From: Clostridiales bacterium Firm_16
Lineage (GTDB): Bacteria > Bacillota > Clostridia > Saccharofermentanales > Saccharofermentanaceae
NCBI GenBank assembly: GCA_001604185.1
Contig: LVAV01000013.1
Coordinates: forward strand, 62,001-126,000
DNA: 64,000 nt
Direction of reading: 5' to 3'
Positions 55,834-64,000 of this stretch are shown piece by piece. Each line of letters starts with the position of its first letter. The first letter of the stretch is position 1. The translations under genes and the position numbers were made by a program. The notes beneath the pieces were generated by a model. The model was not told where the DNA came from. It was given only the letters and a program-made list of their open reading frames with translations, and made no database searches.

Positions 55834-57534
55834 ATGCCGGAAAGCCGTTCGTCGAGCCCCATTCACGTCCGTTCCCTGATGAAGGATGTCTTCCGATCCA
55901 GAAAGCTCTATCCTCTTCTGTCAGGAACCTTCTGTTTCGCACTTTTCCTTCTGGCATTCATCCTGATTCCATACTTTCAGAAGACTCCGGCCTTTCTGTC
56001 AGATGAAGTCACTCTTCTTTCTGTTTTCCATGACAAGTTCGCCCGTGCGGATTTCAGCAGCTATACATTCCATAGCGGGCTCGGTATCAGTCTCTTCCAG
56101 CTCATGCTCACCGGATTCGGCGGAATCCTGGACCTTCCGGGCAGTCTTCTTCCCGAGACGATCCATCTGCAGACCACGCTGTTTCTCAGCGCGCTGCGCC
56201 TGGGACTGGCAGCCTTCTTCTTCGGTCTGTTCCTCCTGAACTATCTCAAAAAGACCTCTCTTCTGAGGGTGTTCGGTGCGTCACTTCTTTATACCCTCGG
56301 AGTTTTCTTCCTTTCATGGCTGATCGGTTTTCCCGTTGCGGAAACCTATATCCTGTTTCCCATTGTGTTGCACCTGTTTACCGGCGTGCTCTTTCACACC
56401 CGGCCGGCCGTGTCTCCGGCACTGTTTCTCGCTTTCGCCGCCTACTTTGTAAGCAATCTTTCTCTGGCACTGCTGCTTCTGCCTGTACTGGTCCTCGTCG
56501 CATTCGTATTGTGTGGCCGTTTCCGCAAAGAAAAACGCAAAACCTTTCTCCTTCGGTTCTCGGCTCAGGCTGTACTGGCATTCTGCCTCTGCGGTATCCT
56601 GCTGGTGCCCCAGATATGTAAACTGTATACCCTTTTCAGGCAAACCGATCCCACATCAGCTTTCCTGCAGAAGCTGGGATCAGACACTTCCCCGAAGAGA
56701 ACGGATGTGACCTTCGAATGTCCGTCCACATCGGTCCTTCTGGAAGATCCGGCCGCCATTGTACTGGCGGATACCGGAGCCGCTGAATTCGATGTTTCTC
56801 AGGCAGAGAACCAATTCAGTCTGCTCAATGACTGGACCTATTCACTGTGGCCGTCTCTTCCCGCCAAGTCATTCCAGAACATCGCTTCGGAGCTTCCCAC
56901 GCCGGTCTATGTGAACAATAAGACAGTCGAATTCCAGATGACGACCCTCTTTATCGAACCACTCTATGCCGCCATCGAACTTCCACATCTTGATTCCGAT
57001 GTCCAGGTCTATCTCGACAGTAATCCGATCCAGGTCCTCCACTATAGTACCGGTTCGGTCATTGTCTCTCTTGGCACGTATAACGTGGGACAATTGTTGA
57101 CTCTCCGGCTGACCTCCTCCGATCCTGCTTCGATCCGTGACGCCAAAGTCTGCTTTGCCTATCTCGATACCTATGACTGGAGCAAGTACACAGATAGTGC
57201 CAACTTCGGCATCCTCTCTCGGGAACTTCGGACCGACGGACTCTATGCAGAAACGCTTGCCGCCTCCGAATCACTTCTTCTCACGAATATCCCCTACGAC
57301 AGTGGCTGGGAACTCTACCTGAACGGTCAACGCGCAGATACTTTCGCTTATGAGAATGCCTGGGTATCCCGCAAGATCACCCCCGGAAGTTACACGGTAT
57401 TTCTGCGGTATAATGCACCGGGCAAGCTCGCCGGAAGCCTTCTCTCCGGAATCTCTCTGCTTCTCCTGGCCGCGTATTACTTCTCGAAGTCATCTCCTAA
57501 GAAATCACAGATCAAAGAGTCCAGAAATAAATAA
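55834..57534 (+). CDS. YfhO-like membrane protein
   Basis: Multi-TM N-terminus; C-terminal 'NIPYDSGWELYLNGQRADTFAYENAWVSRKITPGSYTVFLRYNAPG' typical of YfhO C-termini. Confidence 0.75.
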   Translation: MPESRSSSPIHVRSLMKDVFRSRKLYPLLSGTFCFALFLLAFILIPYFQKTPAFLSDEVTLLSVFHDKFARADFSSYTFHSGLGISLFQLMLTGFGGILDLPGSLLPETIHLQTTLFLSALRLGLAAFFFGLFLLNYLKKTSLLRVFGASLLYTLGVFFLSWLIGFPVAETYILFPIVLHLFTGVLFHTRPAVSPALFLAFAAYFVSNLSLALLLLPVLVLVAFVLCGRFRKEKRKTFLLRFSAQAVLAFCLCGILLVPQICKLYTLFRQTDPTSAFLQKLGSDTSPKRTDVTFECPSTSVLLEDPAAIVLADTGAAEFDVSQAENQFSLLNDWTYSLWPSLPAKSFQNIASELPTPVYVNNKTVEFQMTTLFIEPLYAAIELPHLDSDVQVYLDSNPIQVLHYSTGSVIVSLGTYNVGQLLTLRLTSSDPASIRDAKVCFAYLDTYDWSKYTDSANFGILSRELRTDGLYAETLAASESLLLTNIPYDSGWELYLNGQRADTFAYENAWVSRKITPGSYTVFLRYNAPGKLAGSLLSGISLLLLAAYYFSKSSPKKSQIKESRNK

Positions 57535-57578
57535 ACAAAACCACCAAAACCTAAGATCATAACAATAGATAAAGCCAT
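57477..57578 (-). CDS. 33-aa hydrophobic small protein
   Basis: MALSIVMILGFGGFVYLFLDSLICDFLGDDFEK*; GGAGG 9 nt upstream of ATG at 57578; palindrome GTACCATTAATGGTAC at 57641-57656. Confidence 0.4.
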   Translation of the reverse strand: MALSIVMILGFGGFVYLFLDSLICDFLGDDFEK

Positions 57579-57710
57579 CTTCCATAACCTCCTGCAACTT
57601 CATTTGTTGTTCCTGTTGCTTGTATTATGGAAAAATGGCTGTACCATTAATGGTACTTCAACAGCACCTGATTATTTAGTTTTCGAACATTCTTTCTGCC
57701 GTTTTGAGGA

Positions 57711-58943
57711 TCACTCTTCCTCTTCTTCCGGTATGCCGGACTTCACATCCAGTTCCGGCGCATCGTCCAGAACCTTGTAGTCCAGGCCCTGCTTCTGTAC
57801 TTCTGCGAAGAAAGGCATCGGATCGAATTCGGAGATCATGTGTACACCGTCTTTCTTCCAAAGACCACGCATCATGAGACCGGCACCTGCCACGAGCGGA
57901 GCTGCAGCCATAAAGTCGGTAGCCGAGCAGCCATACTGCTCGAAGCACTCCTGGTGATCTACCATACTGTAGACCAGATAACTCTTCTCTTCTCCATCGC
58001 GTGTACCGGTAAGCAGCATACCGATTCCGGTCTTACCCTTTGCCGTGGCCGCCAGGTCTTCCTGCTGCGGCATTACTTCATAGAGGAAATCCAGCGGAGC
58101 AATCTGCTGACCATCGATATCTACCGGCTTGGTAGAGGTCATTCCGACCTCACGCAGGATCCTGGCCATCGCAAGGAAAGGTCTTCTGATTCCGGTGAAG
58201 TAACGGATCGTCTTGGCCTCCGGAAGCTCTCCGCTCAATGCATCGATCACTTCGTGGTCAACCATGTAAAGATTACGCTTACCGATATCCGGGAAATTAA
58301 ACTTCGCCTGTACGCTCATCGGCGGCACGCTCACGATCTTTCCGTCCATGCACATACGGCTCTCGGAAGAGATCTGACGAAGACTCGTCTTCATGGGCGT
58401 ATTCATCAGATAAGGATGGGAATTGGTTCCGGCATTCATATCCAGGACATCAACCGTGTTGATCTCATCCAGAAGCTTGATCGCAGTATACTGGGCAAAA
58501 GCATTGACCACGCCGGGATTGAAACCACAGCCGATCACCGCCGTCAGACCCTTCTCACGGAAACGATTGTCATATGCATATTCTTCTTCGATATTCGGAA
58601 TGGATGAGCCACTCGGAATATAAAGTGAAGCATCAATATAATTCGCGCCCATTTCCAGGCACAGATCCATGACCAGAAGATTCAGATGCGAAGGAGCCAG
58701 GTTAATGACCAGATCCGGGTGATAGATCTTCGCCATCAGCAAGGTCTTATCCTTATTGCGGATATCCACATATGCAGTCACGATCTTCTGCTTATCGCTG
58801 GTGTACTTGGACTTATACGCGTCACACTTCTCCTTGGACCGCCCGGAAAGGCAGACCTCACGGAAATACACGGAATTCTTGGAAATCAGTGGGATGACGG
58901 CTCTTGCCAGTTTTCCGCACCCAATGATCAACACTCTTTGCAT
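57711..58943 (-). CDS. Saccharopine dehydrogenase family protein
   Basis: 'RVLIIGCGKLARAVIPLISKN', 'DLVINLAPSHLNLLVMDLCLEMGANYIDASLY', 'GCGFNPGVVNAFAQYTA'. Confidence 0.92.
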   Translation of the reverse strand: MQRVLIIGCGKLARAVIPLISKNSVYFREVCLSGRSKEKCDAYKSKYTSDKQKIVTAYVDIRNKDKTLLMAKIYHPDLVINLAPSHLNLLVMDLCLEMGANYIDASLYIPSGSSIPNIEEEYAYDNRFREKGLTAVIGCGFNPGVVNAFAQYTAIKLLDEINTVDVLDMNAGTNSHPYLMNTPMKTSLRQISSESRMCMDGKIVSVPPMSVQAKFNFPDIGKRNLYMVDHEVIDALSGELPEAKTIRYFTGIRRPFLAMARILREVGMTSTKPVDIDGQQIAPLDFLYEVMPQQEDLAATAKGKTGIGMLLTGTRDGEEKSYLVYSMVDHQECFEQYGCSATDFMAAAPLVAGAGLMMRGLWKKDGVHMISEFDPMPFFAEVQKQGLDYKVLDDAPELDVKSGIPEEEEE

Positions 58944-59038
58944 GATTTGACAACCCCTTTTATCAGTTAATCGTTCCTATAGTTCAGTATCTTCAGTCTC
59001 AAGATAATTGTAATTCTAACCGCAGAAGAAAGAAAGAG

Positions 59039-60160
59039 TTACGTGATGAAAAACGGACGATGGTAGTTCGAATTATCGATCACGAAATCTCTGTCTCCGA
59101 ACGGATCGTGACGTTGCACGTACATCTTCTGGGCCGGTATGTTCTTCGTCTTATAGACCTCCAGCGGGTCATCCCCGTACATCGGATCATCCATAAGGGA
59201 AGCACGGTGCTCCGCTTCGCGGTAATCCACTCTCATATAGACTGTCATATCGAAGAAGTGGATCAGAGGTTCCCGGTACATCATGGTACCCACCAGGATC
59301 ATGATACCGTTCTCTGACAGCTGGTAGTGCCGCTCATTGACGAAAGAATCATCCGTGTTATCCAGACAATACACGACTGTGTCCAGTTTTCCCTGTTCCA
59401 CGAAAGGATGCAGCACTTCGTCGATCAGCTTCTCGTTATTGTATCCGTTGAAGTAGTAGGACTCTACCGGATCTTCACCCTTGTAGTTCTCTTCCTTCGC
59501 CCGATGGAAATCCTCCAGATCGACAACTATGTACTCCTTTCCGAGGAGCTGCATGTACCTGCCGAGATTCTCCGCGAAGACCTTCTTTCCGGCAAAACTG
59601 ATACCATCGATACCCAGGATACGGGCCTTGGTCTGGATCGCCTTCTTCACCACCGTGTGGACCATGAGGAGCAGCTGGACTTTGTCCTCCACTTCAATAG
59701 GATAATATGCCACAGAGAAAGTCTTGTCTGCGATCCGACTCAGGTTGCTGCCATAGGCGATTGCCGGGATCTGCTCCCGCGAAGCCGCATCCAGGATCGT
59801 GTCGTCGGAACTGATCACGATGGAGAAATCATCCCGGCCGCGCATCTGGGAAAGGCCTCTGGCCATGGAATCCACGGTCTTGGCACTGACGATATCGTCA
59901 AAATAATCCTGGATACCCAGTTTCTTCAATACGTCCCGTACCTGGGACTGGGCCAGACTGTCACAGATGTTCAGACTGTATCCGGCTCCGGCCAATGCCT
60001 TCAGCATGGCTTCGATATCCGGGTCCATCTCTGTATCCATCTCCTTCAAGTCTTCCTTATCCGATACGTCAACACTGCCCCTGGAAGTAAGTTTCTTACT
60101 CTCCATGGACTCGTTGGACCAGTATAAGAAGACGCCAATATCGAAGAAAATACGGTTCAT
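59039..60160 (-). CDS. HAD-like N-terminus fused to a degenerate uridine-kinase-like P-loop domain
   Basis: HAD-like 'LKALAGAGYSLNICDSL...VISSDDTILDAASREQIPAIAYG'; kinase-like 'ARILGIDGISFAGKKVFAENLGRYM...IVVDLEDFHRAKEENY...FFDMTVYMRVDYREAEHRAS'. Confidence 0.7.
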   Translation of the reverse strand: MNRIFFDIGVFLYWSNESMESKKLTSRGSVDVSDKEDLKEMDTEMDPDIEAMLKALAGAGYSLNICDSLAQSQVRDVLKKLGIQDYFDDIVSAKTVDSMARGLSQMRGRDDFSIVISSDDTILDAASREQIPAIAYGSNLSRIADKTFSVAYYPIEVEDKVQLLLMVHTVVKKAIQTKARILGIDGISFAGKKVFAENLGRYMQLLGKEYIVVDLEDFHRAKEENYKGEDPVESYYFNGYNNEKLIDEVLHPFVEQGKLDTVVYCLDNTDDSFVNERHYQLSENGIMILVGTMMYREPLIHFFDMTVYMRVDYREAEHRASLMDDPMYGDDPLEVYKTKNIPAQKMYVQRHDPFGDRDFVIDNSNYHRPFFIT

Positions 60161-60326
60161 CCAATTATCCCCCGCGATTAAGATACCCTACCATTATACA
60201 GCAATTTGCACAAATTCGACAAAGATCCAAGCCATATTTCGTGAATTCTTCCCACCTGTTGTACTCTTCCCCGGCATTTAGTGTTATACTGACTCTGTAT
60301 TAGTTTTTTGGGAAGGGGGGACTCTC

Positions 60327-60869
60327 ATGCGTAAGACTGCGCGGAACACGCAGACTCGGCAGGAACCGGTGGAAGAGCCGGAGATGATCGAGATCGCCAA
60401 ACCGTCAGAAGAACAGCCTTGGGTCGAGGAGTTGCATTCTGTTTCGGCAACCCGTACCGTGGCCTGGAAAATGCCCAGTGTAGTCGCCTCTTCCGATAAA
60501 GAGGAAGACACCAAGGAGAAGACTTTCTTCCTCCCCGTAGGCGAAGAATTGGACACTTCCGACACTCGACCGATCGCCCCGGATACGGCAACGATCCTCC
60601 GTGAGAAGGAAGTCGTGGATCATTTCCACTTCTCCGACGATCAGCTCACATATAAGAAAGGTATGGGATTCGGTGCGGCCGCTCTGGTTACTTTGCGTAA
60701 AGTTGCCGTATGGTTCTCGGACATCTGGGATAAGTACGTGATGTTTATCAAGACCAACATTCCATCCGTATACGAAGCCCATCGCATTCAGCACTTCACG
60801 CTGATTGGCATTATTGCTATTTTTGCTTTGATCCTTCTTCTGGTAGTAGGAGCTATCACGCTTCTCTGA
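60327..60869 (+). CDS. Hypothetical protein with C-terminal TM segment
   Basis: Acidic N-terminus; C-term 'FTLIGIIAIFALILLLVVGAITLL'; promoter and RBS-like sequence upstream. Confidence 0.75.
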   Translation: MRKTARNTQTRQEPVEEPEMIEIAKPSEEQPWVEELHSVSATRTVAWKMPSVVASSDKEEDTKEKTFFLPVGEELDTSDTRPIAPDTATILREKEVVDHFHFSDDQLTYKKGMGFGAAALVTLRKVAVWFSDIWDKYVMFIKTNIPSVYEAHRIQHFTLIGIIAIFALILLLVVGAITLL

Positions 60870-60899
60870 CCGGAACCTTCTGCGAAAGGGGACGTCTTT

Positions 60900-61898
60900 A
60901 TGCAAGACAAGAATTATGACCCTGTATTTTTCGAAAATCTCTCGAAGGAAAACCTGTTTTCTATCTTCATGAACCAGGTCGATTTCTATGTATATTTCAA
61001 GGACGTCAATCTGAAATATGTCACATGTTCCAGTTCTTTTGCCAGATTGATGGGCTATTCCACACCCGCCTCCATCGTGGGCAAGCAGCTTCAGGATCTG
61101 GTCCTTCCGGAGCAGGCAGAGCATATCCTGGCGGAAGAGAAGCGGATCATGGAGAGCCGTACTCCTTCCATCGGTATGGAAGAACACGTAGATCTTTCTA
61201 CATCCAAGTCCCAGTTAGCAGATGTTTGGATCTCCACATCCATCTACCCGCTTATCGATAACAACGGGCAGATCTGTGGCGTATGGGGTATCTCACGGGA
61301 TATTTCCGAGCGGAAGAACACAGAACAGAAACTGGTCCAGAAGAATAAGCAGTGCGATGAACTGAATTCTAAGATCCACAAGCTGTCCACCAGTGACGAG
61401 GTGACCGGTCTTTATAACCGTCGTTATTTCGAGGAGATGATCGCCCGCAATATGCGTCTTTTCTCTCGTGTACGCGGTCGCGGATATACCGCCGGTTTTT
61501 CTATCGTATTGATGGACATCGATGGTTTCACCGCATTCTGCACGGCTAATGGTACTCAGATCCGAGATGCGGCTCTGCAGTATGTTGCCGGGATCCTTCT
61601 CAGCTGTTCCCGTTCTTCGGACGATGTTTTCCGTGTCGGAAACGATGAGTTCGCCCTGCTTCTTTCGGATACCAATTCAGACGGGGCACAGACCGTTGCC
61701 GCTCGTGTGAGAGATGCCTTGAAACGTACACCGTTCCGCACTGAGGACAAGGTGTTCGATCTTACTTTGAGCTTTGGATTCTCCTCTTTCGAGGATCAGC
61801 TGGATGCCTCGGAACTGATCATGCAGGCGGACCAGAGCCTCTTCGATGCGAAGGGCAAGCGGAAAACGAAGAAAGGTTCCAAGAAGTCCGGATCCTAA
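60900..61898 (+). CDS. PAS-GGDEF protein (motif GNDEF)
   Basis: PAS region 'YFKDVNLKYVTCSSSFARLMGYSTPASIVGKQLQDLV'; GGDEF region 'VTGLYNRRYFEEM', 'SIVLMDIDGFTAFC', 'VFRVGNDEFALLL'. Confidence 0.93.
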   Translation: MQDKNYDPVFFENLSKENLFSIFMNQVDFYVYFKDVNLKYVTCSSSFARLMGYSTPASIVGKQLQDLVLPEQAEHILAEEKRIMESRTPSIGMEEHVDLSTSKSQLADVWISTSIYPLIDNNGQICGVWGISRDISERKNTEQKLVQKNKQCDELNSKIHKLSTSDEVTGLYNRRYFEEMIARNMRLFSRVRGRGYTAGFSIVLMDIDGFTAFCTANGTQIRDAALQYVAGILLSCSRSSDDVFRVGNDEFALLLSDTNSDGAQTVAARVRDALKRTPFRTEDKVFDLTLSFGFSSFEDQLDASELIMQADQSLFDAKGKRKTKKGSKKSGS

Positions 61899-63988
61899 GA
61901 TCTGGGCATCCATTCCGTTCCCTCCGGGAACAGGTATCCATAGTAATCTTTATCAATGATATGCGCGGAATTCCAGAACAGATCGTTCACGTACTGGATG
62001 CATTCTTTCACGTACTCTTTCGAGATGTCCTCATCTGTCAAAGGAGTGACCTTGTTCTTTCCGGCGTTGTACATGATCTTGTCGTTAATGAAGCTCTTGT
62101 CATCGAAGATCACCCAGTTGGCTTCCGGAGCGAAGATATCTGTTCCGATGTAAAGCCGGGAATCATAAGTCAGACCGAAAAGGTTGGACAACGTCGGTGC
62201 AATATCCAGACTGGAACAATACTTATCTACATATACCGGTTCTTCCATATCCGCGCACCAGAGAATAAAAGAGTTCTCATACTGGGAGAAAGGAAGTTCC
62301 AGTTTCTTACCGGCCAGTTCTTCGTACTGCTTATGGGTAAGGCCATACGGATAGTGGTCCGCGCCAAAAGCAATTACCGTGTTCTCCAGTTGTCCTGCAT
62401 CTTTCAGCTGCTGGATCAGAAGCTCCAAAGCCTTATCCAGTTCGATCTGGCAGGCAATGTATGCCCGTACCTCGGAACTGTACTGCAGATTCTTGACCAG
62501 GTCCTTATGCTTGGAAGACATTCTGTTATCGCCAAAGGCATAGGGAAGGTGACCGCTGACCGTCATATAGTAAGTGTGGAAAGGCTGACCGTTGAGGTAA
62601 TCCGGTGTAGACAGCTCGATCATCTCCACATCTGACTCCGGCCACTGCTTCTTGACATCCAGTCCGTGGCCCAGCGCCTTATAAGTGTAGCCCATGGCCG
62701 GATAGGAACGGTCACGATGGTAGTAGGTATAGGTGTTGTTGTGATAAGCATTGGTCTGATACCCCAGTCCCCGGAACTGGTTTCCAAAAGCAAAGGGCAT
62801 ATAGTTCTTCCCGACTTTCGAGTAGCTCCAGATACCGGATTTCGGGATCAGACCGGTGGTCTCGACGAATTCTCCGTCCGACGTACTGACGTACCAGTAC
62901 GGAGTATAGAAATGCCGGAAAACAAAGCCTGTGGTAGAAAGCTTATAAAGTGTCGGCGTGAGCTGAGGATCGATGACAAATCCGGAGAAACCTTCCGCTG
63001 TCAGAAGGATCAGGTTCTTCCCGGCAAAGCGTCCGGTATATTCATTCTGGGTCGTAGGTTCTCTCTGGGAAAAGAACTCGTTCATGCGCTGGTAGATCTT
63101 GTCTTTCTCATCCAGGTTGAACTGGATATCCATCACATTCTTACCGTAGGGAGTCGGTGTCGGCGGGATCGGTGTAGGGGTCGCATCCGGTTCTGGCGTC
63201 GGCGGAACAGGTGTCGGCGTCGCAGTAGGAAGCGGCTTGGTCTCTTCTGTCGGAAGGGTCTCAAACTCCACGTCTTCCACTTCGATATCCGTATCTTCCG
63301 CAAATGAGATCTTCAGGACATTGAATCGGAAATCCAGTACCATGGTGGGAAGCAGTCCGAACTTCCGGATAGACGGTTCCTGGGAGAACTCAGTCAGATA
63401 CAGTCTTCTTCCGCAGGTCGCACCCTTTCTGTCAGAGAGCGTCAGGAGTATAGCACTTGAAGTCACCGCGATCCAGGCAGCAAGAAGGATCACCGGGATC
63501 CTTTTCCATACGGGAACTTCCCGCACGGCTCTTCTTCCGAAGATCCAGTACAGAACAGAAGGAAGAAGGAATATCAGGATCCCCCACCAGCCCTCCTTGA
63601 TGGCATTCCAGACCACATCGGAAAACTCGATGACGGCATTGGTGCCCTGCAGGGAGGCCCAGATAAAGATGGTCCCGAAAATACGGTAATAGATATACTG
63701 AGCAATATAGACGATCGTCAATATATTTATCGTAAGGCCGACGGCAATAACACGAAACTTCCGGAAAGGAAAAAGGTAGATCAGGAGCGTAAGAAATCCG
63801 GCTCCTGCCAAGGAGAATAAAACGGAGTAGATAGTCAGTCCCGACTCGATAAGAAGGGCGAAACAAAACTCGAAAAGAAGAACGATCAGCGGGATCCCGA
63901 GAAGTGCGAGACAACGGCGTAACGAGCCCTTCTCTCGAAGCGCTTCCGGTGGTTTGACATCATGGGTATCCACTCGTTCTTCCTGCAT
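61895..63988 (-). CDS. LTA synthase family protein (sulfatase-like phosphoglycerol transferase)
   Basis: N-terminal TM segments, TPTP proline-rich linker, 'NLILLTAEGFSGFVIDPQLTPTLYKL', 'VSTSDGEFVETTGLIP', 'MTVSGHLPYAFG', 'IAFGADHYPYG'. Confidence 0.93.
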   Translation of the reverse strand: MQEERVDTHDVKPPEALREKGSLRRCLALLGIPLIVLLFEFCFALLIESGLTIYSVLFSLAGAGFLTLLIYLFPFRKFRVIAVGLTINILTIVYIAQYIYYRIFGTIFIWASLQGTNAVIEFSDVVWNAIKEGWWGILIFLLPSVLYWIFGRRAVREVPVWKRIPVILLAAWIAVTSSAILLTLSDRKGATCGRRLYLTEFSQEPSIRKFGLLPTMVLDFRFNVLKISFAEDTDIEVEDVEFETLPTEETKPLPTATPTPVPPTPEPDATPTPIPPTPTPYGKNVMDIQFNLDEKDKIYQRMNEFFSQREPTTQNEYTGRFAGKNLILLTAEGFSGFVIDPQLTPTLYKLSTTGFVFRHFYTPYWYVSTSDGEFVETTGLIPKSGIWSYSKVGKNYMPFAFGNQFRGLGYQTNAYHNNTYTYYHRDRSYPAMGYTYKALGHGLDVKKQWPESDVEMIELSTPDYLNGQPFHTYYMTVSGHLPYAFGDNRMSSKHKDLVKNLQYSSEVRAYIACQIELDKALELLIQQLKDAGQLENTVIAFGADHYPYGLTHKQYEELAGKKLELPFSQYENSFILWCADMEEPVYVDKYCSSLDIAPTLSNLFGLTYDSRLYIGTDIFAPEANWVIFDDKSFINDKIMYNAGKNKVTPLTDEDISKEYVKECIQYVNDLFWNSAHIIDKDYYGYLFPEGTEWMPRS

Positions 63989-64000
63989 ACATTACCCCTC

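Noticed and set aside
1-64000. tRNA/rRNA genes, phage or IS elements
   Set aside because: No recognisable tRNA arms, rRNA signatures, transposase, integrase or phage structural genes were seen by eye; tRNAscan-SE and ISfinder would be needed to exclude them formally.

Overview
This is a 64 kb bacterial chromosomal window with Clostridia/Firmicutes-like gene content, densely coding on both strands. I saw no rRNA, tRNA, CRISPR array or intact transposon. Main contents: two ABC exporter operons (FtsX-like permease plus ATPase); a FIST-EAL c-di-GMP protein next to a LacI-type sensor without a DNA-binding domain; buk-pta; larB-larC with a very His-rich LarC; class I fumarase alpha/beta; an S37-type peptidase lipoprotein; fabF; an amidase plus a VUT-family transporter; an ECF sigma factor followed by a membrane-anchored serpin; an Rrf2 regulator; an AI-2E family transporter; a cluster of small redox/regulator genes (flavodoxin, monooxygenase, cupin, CMD, MerR, nitroreductase, AraC); guaA; uppP; a CNNM/CorC-like protein; a saccharopine-dehydrogenase-like protein; a PAS-GGDEF protein; and an LTA-synthase-like protein. 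The strongest candidates for an undescribed system are: (1) a radical SAM/SPASM enzyme overlapping by 4 nt a membrane protein whose predicted cytoplasmic tail ends GGGHGGHGGGGG-(CA)6-GGGRAGC (16024-18524); and (2) an ECF sigma factor whose partner gene, in the usual anti-sigma position, encodes a short cytoplasmic N-terminus, one TM segment and an extracellular serpin (31355-33432). Other points of interest are a 52-bp dyad tandem repeat, a structured leader with a terminator before an orphan radical SAM gene, two small ORFs missed by the ORF track, and a two-gene deletion scar. All functional assignments come from reading the translated sequence; no searches were run.
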